A DNA stretch of 64,000 nucleotides from Pseudobutyrivibrio ruminis HUN009 (GTDB lineage Bacteria; Bacillota; Clostridia; Lachnospirales; Lachnospiraceae), in contig NZ_JNLH01000001.1 in NCBI RefSeq assembly GCF_000703005.1, forward strand, positions 399,501-463,500. Direction: 5' to 3'. The notes beneath the pieces are model-generated. The model did no database searches, was not told the origin of the DNA, and saw only the letters and a program-made list of their open reading frames with translations. Position 1 is the stretch's first letter, and each line of letters begins with the position of its first letter. Shown here piece by piece: positions 7,124 to 15,479 of this stretch. Position numbers and translations under genes: made by a program.

Positions 7124-9379
7124 TTATACATACATAAATGTATATCTTGTGCTTAAATGTTTCATAATATCATCTGGTTCATATGGTACCGATGAAGGAT
7201 AATTATCCCTTAAAATACCATAAATAATACCATATTTTTCTTTTGAAAGATTTGTATTTCCCAGTGCTTCGAGAAGTACTGCTTCTGAGAAAAGGCATAT
7301 CGTATTTACGATTGTATAATCATCCTTTATTAATAATGCTATTTCATCGCAGTACTTTCTAGCCAGGTCATTTTCTCCCATCTTGACTGCGAGCAATCCA
7401 AGATATTTATATATTAGTTCCCATGGATGTGTGCTTTTCCTCTTATCATCTATAGACATTTCTAGTGATTTAATATCTTCCCACACTACGGATATTTCTT
7501 TATCGGTGTAAAACTTATTAAGTCCCTTAATATAAAGCAAAAAGGCAAAACTAATATTAACATTCTCATTAGCACCATTCTGTCTAATGGTACTTAACTG
7601 ATCTACAATGGATTCTGCTCCATCATTATAATCAGACATTACCTTCTCATATTCTTCTTTACTTCCTTTATCAATCAGATAATGCAATTTATAAGATTCC
7701 GTTATTTTTGTGTTTGCAATATTGCCCTTTAAAAGTTTTAATGCATCATCAAAAAATCCCTGTGCTTCATCATTTCTCAAGAAGGCGGCACACTGTCCTG
7801 CCTGACTCAATGTCTTTGCAAACTCAGTTTTGCCAAAATGTTCTTTACATTCTGCACCGAATACAGATTTTGATAATTCATACAGACCGCCAGCTATCTT
7901 CACCGTTGTTCTAACTACATTTAATGCCTCTTCATAATTAAATGAATCTAATAATGCATTCGTATATCTATTTCTAGTCCTAATATAGTCTTCCATATCA
8001 ACTGCATGGGCATATTTCTCACATTCAGCAAAGTATTTTGCAGCTTCAGTACTATTTCCTTTATGGCAATTTGATACAACTCCTATGTCATTAATGTAAT
8101 AGAAAATTTTAGCAAATCTTTCTCTATCTTTGATACGTTTTGTAGCATTTTCTAAAACTCTAAAGATAAATTCTCCTTCACTAGAATTTAGAATATTTGT
8201 TAAATATGATAAACGAAGTTCTGTCAGTGCTTCCACCAAAGCGTGTGGCTCTTTACCTTCTGCTGTAGCAGCCTCTGTCTCGCTGTACATTCGCTCTTTA
8301 ATACTCTTGAACCAATCATTCTTATATATAGATGAAGCAACTGTATTCATCACACTAATATTGTACATTTCCTTAAGAGCGTCATAGTATTCATTCACTT
8401 CCATATCACGCCATGCACGCTTAAAAAATACATCTGCTTCGTCATAAGAAAAGATTAAATTTTTTATATTACTTAATCGCTGTGATCTTTTGCGAATTTC
8501 AGATATATCATCTGTACCTATTTCAAATGTCAAATAGCTACAAATTGAATCTGCAAGATATAAAAATACTTGCTTCGAGTAATCATCATCGTTCAATTTA
8601 TAATAACGAATTGGCTGTACATTCAATTCTTCAACTGCCACGACGTTTCCTGGATTATCTATATATTGTTCCATTAATATGGTCCTAAACACATCGCTAT
8701 TTAAAATTGAAAACTGTATCTCATCCTCTTCTAGATATGACGCTTTATTTCCTTCAAATCCTTGCTTAAGATAGCTTTCAAATTTATCATTATCATCGAT
8801 AAAACGCTCGCTTTGTCTAGTTGCTATAAAAAAGCAGAATCTATGATCCTTATCTAATGGATTATGAAATACCAAATGTTCTACTGCTTCAGACATCATG
8901 TGAAAATACGTATTAGAAGCTATATTATCTCTGAAGAATTCACCTTGATTAGAATTAGAGTATGAAGTTTTCCCCTCATTACTTTTGACAATTGCCCCTA
9001 TTCGATAAAATCCATTTCTAGATGGTAATGTCACCCCATTAAAGAGAAGGTCTGTCCCGTCAAACGTACCCAATTGAATAAACTCCGGTAATGTCTTTCG
9101 TACAGTCTCTTTTATTATTACTAATTGTCTACTACGGGCCTTATTTTTATAATGCAAATCCATTGGAAACAAAAATGTAACTTTGGGATTTTCTTTTTGA
9201 GCACTTTCAAATACAGCTCTATAATAAGCCTCTATTCGCTTGATTTCATTATCCTTTTCCCCTTCGATTCCTTTATCATCATATACAGCCCCAGCAATAA
9301 GTGTTGTGCTGCTATCGTTTTTTGATATATTGTTTTTATCTTCAAATACTCCTGCTTCATCTAAAGATATTGTTAACAT
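7124..9379 (-). CDS. DUF3800-like nuclease-fold domain fused to TPR-like helices
   Basis: The 751-residue protein starts with a beta strand carrying SLDEAG (residues 5-10) followed by TTLIAGAVYDD, which resembles the first strands and acidic motif of DUF3800 (RNase H-like fold, usually DESG). HYKNKARSR lies near residue 77. From about residue 320 to the end it is a chain of paired helices with TPR-like spacing (AAKYFAECEKYA, KIAGGLYELSK, LARKYCDE). The start ATG has GGAGG nine bases upstream. It is the promoter-proximal gene of the accessory run and is divergent from the two WYL regulators. DUF3800 proteins are frequent in mobile and defence loci; the TPR part would bind a partner or sense a ligand. 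The match is by eye and the catalytic residues are not fully established. Confidence 0.6.
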   Translation of the reverse strand: MLTISLDEAGVFEDKNNISKNDSSTTLIAGAVYDDKGIEGEKDNEIKRIEAYYRAVFESAQKENPKVTFLFPMDLHYKNKARSRQLVIIKETVRKTLPEFIQLGTFDGTDLLFNGVTLPSRNGFYRIGAIVKSNEGKTSYSNSNQGEFFRDNIASNTYFHMMSEAVEHLVFHNPLDKDHRFCFFIATRQSERFIDDNDKFESYLKQGFEGNKASYLEEDEIQFSILNSDVFRTILMEQYIDNPGNVVAVEELNVQPIRYYKLNDDDYSKQVFLYLADSICSYLTFEIGTDDISEIRKRSQRLSNIKNLIFSYDEADVFFKRAWRDMEVNEYYDALKEMYNISVMNTVASSIYKNDWFKSIKERMYSETEAATAEGKEPHALVEALTELRLSYLTNILNSSEGEFIFRVLENATKRIKDRERFAKIFYYINDIGVVSNCHKGNSTEAAKYFAECEKYAHAVDMEDYIRTRNRYTNALLDSFNYEEALNVVRTTVKIAGGLYELSKSVFGAECKEHFGKTEFAKTLSQAGQCAAFLRNDEAQGFFDDALKLLKGNIANTKITESYKLHYLIDKGSKEEYEKVMSDYNDGAESIVDQLSTIRQNGANENVNISFAFLLYIKGLNKFYTDKEISVVWEDIKSLEMSIDDKRKSTHPWELIYKYLGLLAVKMGENDLARKYCDEIALLIKDDYTIVNTICLFSEAVLLEALGNTNLSKEKYGIIYGILRDNYPSSVPYEPDDIMKHLSTRYTFMYV

Positions 9380-9395
9380 AAGAATTCCTCCTACT

Positions 9396-9416
9396 AATAA
9401 CCACTTTACGGTTATT
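9396..9416. promoter_or_regulatory. candidate operator of the divergent island promoter
   Basis: AATAACC, seven bases, GGTTATT: a perfect inverted repeat in the intergenic space between the minus-strand island and the plus-strand WYL genes. On the minus strand a TATAAT (9432-9437) lies just upstream, so the repeat would be at or just after the start of transcription, a typical repressor position. On the plus strand TATAAT is at 9470-9475. The WYL proteins next to it are the natural candidate binders. Confidence 0.45.
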
Positions 9417-9520
9417 CTATCAAGGATTTACATTATATTCTAGTACTACCCTAACTTTTTACGCTATTGTATAATGGTTTTGGTTTTGAAATTTTTATAC
9501 ACTTGGTATGGAGGGTACTA

Positions 9521-10840
9521 ATGGGTACAAAGGAATTTCTCTTAGAATACTTAAAAACACATGACTCTATTACAGTCAAAGACTTTCAAGCTCTTACTGG
9601 AAAAACAAGCAGGGGAACATTTTATAATACAATACAATCTCTAGAAGCATCTGGCTACAAGTTTGTAATAGTTAATGATGCATCTAAATCCAAAAGATAC
9701 ATCTTAACAAGTACTGATAATCTGTCATCATACAACCCTTCGTCATCTGATGATTTCTATAAATATATGATTCTGGAAACTTTAAATCGAAACCGTGACG
9801 GAATGCTATTAGAGAATCCTGCCAAACGCGCCAGTAAACGTAATCGAATACTTATAAAGGAACAACAAAACGATTACAAATATCTTTTTGATGTATTCTA
9901 CAACATTACTTGCGACACAGAAGATAACAATTCCATTCCTATAAATATAGGTGAATCAAAATTTAGAGAACTTTTATCTGATTTGGAAAACGAAGGGAAA
10001 ATCACCTGTACTAATGAAGGTCCGGTGGGCATCGTATATCGACCTAATAACAACGAATCACTTTTTACCACAAAGGATCTTGTTAATGCCCTCCAGATTC
10101 TTGATCAACTTCCAAAAAAACACAAGAACTATCCTATATTAAGTAATGCACGAGATAAAATTTCTATGGAGCTATTTCACAGAAGTAGTTTCATCGACGA
10201 AGATGCCAATTTTATTGTATATGGGAAAAAAAGACGCACATTTTCTTCAATCACAAGTGATTTGAAAATTCTCGCATCTGCTGACTATAAAAACTATGTT
10301 ATTGAAACAAAATATAATAATGAAGTATTACTGTTTTCTGTGGGAAAAATAGTATATTCTGAAATATCTGGTGAAGTATATATATTGGGAAAACGTTATG
10401 CACATACAGACAAAACTAGTGAATATGACTACTTGAAACTATCCCTCATAACCAGCGTATCAACAACGAAAAAAAAGAACACCGAGTATAACAATGTTGT
10501 TTATGATGATATATGCAATCACATGCTGGATATATCTACAAATAAACCTATTCATCTTAAGGCAAAATTTGTTGCAGATTATTTGCCAACTACTCAAAAA
10601 CTAAATAGATTATACAGTTCTCGTTCAAATTCAGCTAAGATACTACCAATCCACGAAGGTGACAAACACATAGCTAGTTATTACGAGGATGATATATCTG
10701 ATTTAGAACTCATTAAGCCTTATCTTATGGGTTATGGACGAGCTTGTACCGTTTTAGAGCCTACTAACATGTCAGAAGATATTAAACAAGATATAATGGC
10801 AGCTCTAGATTCCTATTCTAAGGAGGAATATGATGTCTAA
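9521..10840 (+). CDS. HTH-WYL-like transcriptional regulator, first of a pair
   Basis: The 439-residue product starts with a winged-helix region (EFLLEYLKTHDSITVKDF, then KTSRGTFYNTIQSLEASG, residues 1-60). A second helical region follows, and the C-terminal half has a beta-rich WYL-like domain (VLLFSVGKIVYS, GEVYILGKRYAH) with a final helical/strand extension. The start is the ATG at 9521, with GGAGGG five bases upstream; the longer open frame from 9467 has no such site. WYL proteins of the BrxR type sit at the edge of defence islands and control them, often in response to nucleic acid or nucleotide ligands. Here the gene is divergent from the island and overlaps the next WYL gene by eight bases, so they probably act together. 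Confidence 0.7.
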   Translation: MGTKEFLLEYLKTHDSITVKDFQALTGKTSRGTFYNTIQSLEASGYKFVIVNDASKSKRYILTSTDNLSSYNPSSSDDFYKYMILETLNRNRDGMLLENPAKRASKRNRILIKEQQNDYKYLFDVFYNITCDTEDNNSIPINIGESKFRELLSDLENEGKITCTNEGPVGIVYRPNNNESLFTTKDLVNALQILDQLPKKHKNYPILSNARDKISMELFHRSSFIDEDANFIVYGKKRRTFSSITSDLKILASADYKNYVIETKYNNEVLLFSVGKIVYSEISGEVYILGKRYAHTDKTSEYDYLKLSLITSVSTTKKKNTEYNNVVYDDICNHMLDISTNKPIHLKAKFVADYLPTTQKLNRLYSSRSNSAKILPIHEGDKHIASYYEDDISDLELIKPYLMGYGRACTVLEPTNMSEDIKQDIMAALDSYSKEEYDV

Positions 10841-11894
10841 CAAATACTTTGATTCGCTGAATAGAATAGATTTATACTTTACTTTCCTACCATATGACTT
10901 GTATGATGACTCATCTGAGGATGTAACAATTTCATGGTTTTCCTCTAACTATGAAATACCAATAAGCATTGTTAGAGGTGATTTTGTATCGATTTTATTA
11001 GCTTATAAAAAATACAATGAATACCTTGTAATCTATCCTCGTGATACTGAAATAGAATACGAAGAACTCACAGAAGTCACTGACTCTATCCTATCTGGTG
11101 ATTGGGATAATATTCCACTAGTCAGTGCAATATCCATTAATCGTGATGATCATTCCTTGACTCTTACTGATGAAGAACAAAAAGCTATTAATGAAGAGTT
11201 CTCATTCAATAATAAAGTGGTAGATTTTGATATCATCAAAGACTTCAGATATTATAAGTCCCCTTCTGAATTATATAAAACTATTGAGTTGCTCAATATG
11301 GCCATTGACACAAAACATCAAATCTATTTTAAATACAGCAAAAATAATAAAGTAAACTTTTATCAAATTTCACCTATTAAAATCATATACGATAATGAGG
11401 AGAATCTTTACCATATCCTTGGCATTAAAAATAAAAACTATGTAGTTTATGATATTAGATTTATTAAGTTGTCCTCTGTGAAGGATATCCCTGAAGGTTT
11501 AAGTCTTCTTGACGCCTCCGTAAGTTCAAAACACCAAGCCACAGTACATATTCTAAACCTCGAATCAGAAAGCTATGATGCCAACAATCTAAATGAAAAG
11601 GCTCCTCATGTGTGGAAGCTTGCATTCTCACAAAAGAAAGCGACTCATGTTAAAGTCCGTTTTTCTGAGGATGTATATACAAGAGTACTTGAAGACTTAT
11701 CTTTACGCCTTCCAGCAATAAGTATTACTGATTGTAAAGACGGTTATTTCTATTTTGAAGATGATATTTATGGGGTCGATTCCTTTGACAACTGGCTAAG
11801 AACCTTTGGCAGCAAAGCCTTGATTCTTGAGCCAAAAATACTAGCAGAACAAAGAATAGCATCATTTAAGCAAATACTCGAAAATTACAGCTAA
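10833..11894 (+). CDS. WYL-domain regulator, second of a pair
   Basis: The 353-residue protein has an N-terminal region without an obvious helix-turn-helix (residues 1-130). A WYL domain follows (about 145-220: IYFKYSKNNKVNFYQISPIK, then LYHILGIKNKNYVVYDIRFI), and a C-terminal extension like WCX (VKVRFSEDVYTRVLEDL, then GVDSFDNWLRTFGSKALILEP). The last block is highly typical of the family. Two ATGs are adjacent; the second (10833) is six bases from GGAGG and is preferred. The gene begins inside the end of the previous WYL gene, which suggests translational coupling and a heteromeric regulator in which the first protein supplies DNA binding. It ends one base before the convergent HTH gene. 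Confidence 0.75.
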   Translation: MSNKYFDSLNRIDLYFTFLPYDLYDDSSEDVTISWFSSNYEIPISIVRGDFVSILLAYKKYNEYLVIYPRDTEIEYEELTEVTDSILSGDWDNIPLVSAISINRDDHSLTLTDEEQKAINEEFSFNNKVVDFDIIKDFRYYKSPSELYKTIELLNMAIDTKHQIYFKYSKNNKVNFYQISPIKIIYDNEENLYHILGIKNKNYVVYDIRFIKLSSVKDIPEGLSLLDASVSSKHQATVHILNLESESYDANNLNEKAPHVWKLAFSQKKATHVKVRFSEDVYTRVLEDLSLRLPAISITDCKDGYFYFEDDIYGVDSFDNWLRTFGSKALILEPKILAEQRIASFKQILENYS

Positions 11895-11895
11895 T

Positions 11896-12132
11896 CTACA
11901 TCTCCATTTCATTTTCAACCAGTATCTCATCAATACTGGTGTCAAACAAGCGACTAAGGGCGAATAAGTTTTCTACAGTTGGGAGACTATCGCCCTTTTG
12001 CCACTTATATATTGCCTGGCAGGATTCAAACCCCATAAACTCTCTTATGTCATCTATCTTCAACCCCTTCTGCATTCTAAGTTCTCGTATTCTTTCACCG
12101 GTAGCGATTACATTTAATACTGGATATTCCAT
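11896..12132 (-). CDS. small XRE-family HTH regulator
   Basis: The 78-residue protein is essentially one helix-turn-helix domain of the Cro/CI (XRE) type: IRELRMQKGLKIDDI, then AIYKWQKGDSLPTVENLFALS and the DEIL close typical of this family. GGGAGG is six bases before the ATG. Its stop is next to that of the convergent WYL gene, with no room for a terminator between them, so the two transcripts overlap at their 3' ends. A variant of the 46-bp promoter-region motif lies upstream at 12171-12209. It could be an autoregulator for the small lipoprotein genes or for the island; targets cannot be told from sequence. Confidence 0.8.
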   Translation of the reverse strand: MEYPVLNVIATGERIRELRMQKGLKIDDIREFMGFESCQAIYKWQKGDSLPTVENLFALSRLFDTSIDEILVENEMEM

Positions 12133-12170
12133 AACATACCTCCCTATAAAACAATTTATCTATGTAACAT

Positions 12171-12209
12171 TGTCATTTTATAAATAGGCGTTTTGGCATT
12201 TTTGAACAC
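12171..12209 (-). promoter_or_regulatory. divergent third copy of promoter-region motif
   Basis: On the minus strand it begins GTGTTCA and includes CAAAACG followed by an AT-rich TATAAAAT stretch, as in the copies at 1452 and 14015, but matches are fewer. It lies upstream of the small XRE gene. Confidence 0.3.
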
Positions 12210-12233
12210 TAGAGGGCAGTAGGTTTTCGAATC

Positions 12234-13175
12234 CTATTCCCAAACACTTTCGCTTCCAAAATAGAATGATATCTCATTACAAGCTCTTGTATCTGAGTCA
12301 ACTCTTAGAGTAATTGTGTAATAGCATCGATTATTGAGATGCATCTCACCCCAGGTGTCACCACACCATACAATCTTATCCTCAGGACCATATGTCTCTA
12401 TTGTGTAAATCATGCCATCATTTTCATTTCTGACAAATTGTCTTCCGCAATTCTCTGTACCTTCCTCGCTACAGTGGGCATCCCAGGATTCTAAATCATA
12501 GGAATCTATTAAAGTTGGTAAGTTCTCATAAGAGAAAGCTTCATCACTTGCTAATACATCAGCGTTAAGTGGAATTCCTTTTGCAAAGTAAATTGATCCA
12601 TCATAATACTTATTAAGATCCATACCCACAACATTACATTCACTTAAGTCACATGTGGAATCCCCCAAGTTTTGAACGTCTACACACATTAACCATCCTG
12701 CTTCATCTGGTTGATTATTGTTGTATACATACACCTTTTCTTGACCATTAGTAGTTACCAGTTTGGACATATTTACATCCTCATGGTCTACGTTCTTGAA
12801 GGTATAAACATCACTTGGAAACTGATTCAGCATATCAGTAACACCCTCGCTGTAATTCACTGTAACTACCAAATCATCCACCTGAAATTTTAAATCTGTA
12901 AACCTGGCATTCTTTATCTCATCACTAGCATCGTAGGTGAGAACGACAGGTTCTTCCTCCTCTACTTTTGACTCATCCATATCCTCATCGACCACATCAT
13001 CAGATTCTTCATATAAGTCTTCATCATCTGAAATAAATTCTTTTAGCTCCTGATATTCTTCTAAGCTAATTCCAAGATTCTCGGCAGCCTTCTCATCCTC
13101 TGTCTTTCCGCAGCCAACAAACATAGCTGCTCCCATAATAATCGCCATTCCAAAAGATAATATATTCTTTCTCAT
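12234..13175 (-). CDS. secreted lipoprotein with acidic linker
   Basis: The 313-residue product has a signal peptide ending in a lipobox (MFVGC, cysteine near residue 22), a very acidic linker (residues 45-80 with runs of E and D) and a C-terminal beta-rich domain with three cysteines in a DLSECNV/HCSEEGTENCG context. The start is the ATG at 13175, which has GGAGG eight bases upstream; an ATG six bases earlier is only two bases from that site. The layout (signal, lipobox, acidic spacer, globular domain) matches the lipoprotein at 382-1389, though the domains are not obviously related. It follows the 159-residue membrane protein gene on the same strand. Function unknown. Confidence 0.75.
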   Translation of the reverse strand: MRKNILSFGMAIIMGAAMFVGCGKTEDEKAAENLGISLEEYQELKEFISDDEDLYEESDDVVDEDMDESKVEEEEPVVLTYDASDEIKNARFTDLKFQVDDLVVTVNYSEGVTDMLNQFPSDVYTFKNVDHEDVNMSKLVTTNGQEKVYVYNNNQPDEAGWLMCVDVQNLGDSTCDLSECNVVGMDLNKYYDGSIYFAKGIPLNADVLASDEAFSYENLPTLIDSYDLESWDAHCSEEGTENCGRQFVRNENDGMIYTIETYGPEDKIVWCGDTWGEMHLNNRCYYTITLRVDSDTRACNEISFYFGSESVWE

Positions 13176-13208
13176 AATCATTTCCTCCTAAATAAGTGTC
13201 TTCTTACT

Positions 13209-13688
13209 TTACATAGCCTCCGCATCCACAACAGGTTTGCAGCATGCTAAGTATTCTTCCGCAGCCTTCTTATCTTTACCAATCTGGTATCTAGTCATCA
13301 ACACAAATACTATTGGCAAGAATAGAGCAGCCGCACCAGCTGTACAGAACGCAACAAAAGCTACGCAAAGGTCAACCGGGAAAACTGGAATGATGAACCA
13401 GGAGAACACTGTAGTTTTCCATACCATCTTAAGTGATGACATTATGCCTCCACCAATGATGTAAGCCACAACAGCAGCTATAATCCAATATGCTAATGCT
13501 GTATCGCCCATATTCATCTTTTCCAGAATCATGGATACGATCACATCAAACACCGGAACTATCAATGATACAATAACGCCTATCTTGTTCCTCTTAAGTT
13601 TTTCTTCACACTCCTTCAATGTGTTCTGTGCAAAAAGCACATCATCAAATCTCATTTCCTCAAAAAATTCTTTCTTTTCTTTTCTCAT
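13209..13688 (-). CDS. membrane protein with three or four helices
   Basis: The 159-residue product has a charged cytosolic N-terminus (MRKEKKEFFEE) and hydrophobic segments at about residues 38-56, 66-84, 95-112 and 115-130, then a charged tail with a CC pair. GAGAGG precedes the ATG by nine bases. It lies 33 bases upstream of the lipoprotein gene on the same strand, so the two are likely co-expressed. I do not recognise a family; a small integral membrane partner of the lipoprotein is possible. Confidence 0.6.
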   Translation of the reverse strand: MRKEKKEFFEEMRFDDVLFAQNTLKECEEKLKRNKIGVIVSLIVPVFDVIVSMILEKMNMGDTALAYWIIAAVVAYIIGGGIMSSLKMVWKTTVFSWFIIPVFPVDLCVAFVAFCTAGAAALFLPIVFVLMTRYQIGKDKKAAEEYLACCKPVVDAEAM

Positions 13689-13833
13689 AATCTATTTCCT
13701 CTCTTTCAATTTGTATAAATATAATAGTTTGTTAAGTAACTACTTAAAATAAACTAGTAGTTTATCTTTTTTACTTGCTAGTATGTTTTAAAGATTACAT
13801 TTCAATCACCTCCCTTGATGTGTATATAGTACA

Positions 13834-13980
13834 TTAGGCTGTTTCAAAATTATTGAACACGTACTGGATTTGATTAGGTCCAACCTCCCCAACAACCACT
13901 CTTGCATCTTCAGCAAGTGTTGTTTCATAAAGCTCATACTCACCCTGCTCATATGTTGTTAATAATTCCATCTGTGTCAT
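13834..13980 (-). CDS. 48-residue acidic peptide
   Basis: A short frame encodes 48 residues starting MTQMELLTTYEQGEYELYET and ending FETA. GGAGG is nine bases before the ATG, and a copy of the 46-bp promoter-region motif is 35 bases further up. The peptide is acidic, has no signal sequence or membrane segment, and looks like a small regulatory or antitoxin-like protein. The sequence after its stop contains another strong GGGAGG site followed by ATG-TAA, so translation there ends at once. It is below the usual length cut-off of gene finders. Family not recognised. Confidence 0.55.
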   Translation of the reverse strand: MTQMELLTTYEQGEYELYETTLAEDARVVVGEVGPNQIQYVFNNFETA

Positions 13981-14014
13981 ATATTCTTACCTCCATATAT
14001 CTAGTGTTGTTCAA

Positions 14015-14060
14015 CTGATGAAATAAATATAGCAATATACGTTTTGAAAAATCTGAACAC
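14015..14060 (-). promoter_or_regulatory. 46-bp promoter-region motif, copy 2
   Basis: On the minus strand: GTGTTCAG...TTCAAAACGTAT...CTATATTT...CATCAG. It matches the copy at 1452-1497 at about 36 of 46 positions without gaps. It lies upstream of the 48-residue peptide gene. Confidence 0.45.
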
Positions 14061-14146
14061 TAAAAAAGCTATATCATTCATGTCAAACATGAACAACATA
14101 GCCTTTATAAACTACCCCCCTATACTAATCTTTATTTAATGGCTAC

Positions 14147-15319
14147 CTACGATACATCATTTGCCGCCTCTTCAAAAATCTGTCTTAACTCATCTTCGCT
14201 AAGCATTTCAATTAATGCCTTGTCTACCTCCTCGTTCGTATAGTTTCTCCAATAATGGGTCGCGTTATTATAATCCTCAAGTTTTACCACTAGTTTTTCA
14301 CCGCCAGTTTCACATAAAGACTGTGTATATTCTTGAAGAACAAGACTTCGAATAGCAGAGTCAATCTGTCGACATCCAAATTTAGAAGTCGCCATTTTTA
14401 ATAGCTCATCCTTAAATGTATTTGATAATGTAATTTCACATCCATAGTTTTCTTGAATATTCTCCAAATCCTTCTTTATGATTCCGTTTACTGCCTCATC
14501 AGACAAAACACCGTAGTTAATAATGAACGGAAATCTTCCTATTAGCTCATTAGTACCACCATGTTCAATCATATTTTCCCTTGTAATAGGTTCATAATGA
14601 TCTACTTCTGCCTCATCGTTTTCGGCACCAAATCCTATAGCATTGACTTTGCTCTCACGCTTTTCCCTAAACTTATCAAAAGATCCTAACCCCACAAACA
14701 TTATGTCTGAAGTATTAATTAATCCTGCCTTTGTATTAATATTTCCACCCTCTATTATTGTAAGTAGATTGTTTTGTACTTCTCTGTTTACATCTATGCC
14801 CCTGCTTGCATAAGAAGGCTCAAGTTTCTTATCAAACTCATCAAGGAAGCAAATACCAAAAGCCTCATTTCCCATTATAAAAGGATTAATCATATCGCAT
14901 GGCTCGGCTCCTTTATATCCTGTTGCGGTAATCTGTGATAAATCCAGTATACTTATAGGAAATCCCGGTATTTTCTCATTAAAATACCGCTTTAGAGCTC
15001 TATATGTTTCTGTCTTTCCACTTCCTGAAGGTGCTGCCAATATAACATTGTTATTAGTAGGAAGCTTCTCGCCAAGTCTATTAAGATAGTTGTATAGATT
15101 AGCTAAAAATACCTTTAAGTTAGGCTGTCCAATCACGTGGCAAGCAATATCCTCATAAAAGTCATTAAAAGAAACCTGTGTAACCCATCTGTGAGCCATA
15201 AACCTAATACGGTTTGTAATCCAAATTGGGCGTTTTTCTTGATTTTCTAGAGCATCATTTATTACTCCTTCATCCGTTTCATTTTGTGATATATTATCTG
15301 TATTAACATTATTAATCAT
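14147..15319 (-). CDS. orphan ClpX-like AAA+ ATPase
   Basis: The 390-residue protein has the ClpX/HslU type AAA+ core: a HVIGQPNLK box, Walker A APSGSGKTE near residue 95, Walker B FLDEFD near 158, arginine-containing LIGRFPFIINYGVLSD, and sensor 2 FGCRQIDSAIRSLV in the C-terminal helical domain. It lacks the N-terminal zinc-binding domain of ClpX, and no clpP-like gene is nearby. In place of the RKSIPF-type peptidase-docking context I see no IGF loop; an IGFGAEN stretch is present around residue 215 in a region where ClpX carries IGF, which deserves checking. The start is the ATG at 15319, with GGAGG six bases upstream. It may be an unfoldase for a special substrate or use the housekeeping ClpP. 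Confidence 0.75.
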   Translation of the reverse strand: MINNVNTDNISQNETDEGVINDALENQEKRPIWITNRIRFMAHRWVTQVSFNDFYEDIACHVIGQPNLKVFLANLYNYLNRLGEKLPTNNNVILAAPSGSGKTETYRALKRYFNEKIPGFPISILDLSQITATGYKGAEPCDMINPFIMGNEAFGICFLDEFDKKLEPSYASRGIDVNREVQNNLLTIIEGGNINTKAGLINTSDIMFVGLGSFDKFREKRESKVNAIGFGAENDEAEVDHYEPITRENMIEHGGTNELIGRFPFIINYGVLSDEAVNGIIKKDLENIQENYGCEITLSNTFKDELLKMATSKFGCRQIDSAIRSLVLQEYTQSLCETGGEKLVVKLEDYNNATHYWRNYTNEEVDKALIEMLSEDELRQIFEEAANDVS

Positions 15320-15437
15320 AGTCAACCTCCCTATTATGTTTATGGTAAAACTTTATCACCTACCATCTGCGTTGAAAATAAACGGATAGTTGAAAAAGCT
15401 TATCGTAGAACTGTCGGGAGAAAGGATAAATCAAACT

Positions 15438-15465
15438 AAAAACCCAGCCTTCGTGGCTGGGTTTT
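15438..15465 (-). terminator. rho-independent terminator
   Basis: CCCAGCC / GGCTGGG stem with a TTCGT loop, A5 before and T4 after in plus orientation, so on the minus strand it ends in T5. It follows the D,D-peptidase gene. Confidence 0.8.
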
Positions 15466-15479
15466 GCTATATACTGATG

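Noticed and set aside
13795..13815. A further small gene after the 48-residue peptide
   Set aside because: A good GGGAGG site is followed by ATG-TAA, so nothing is encoded in that frame.
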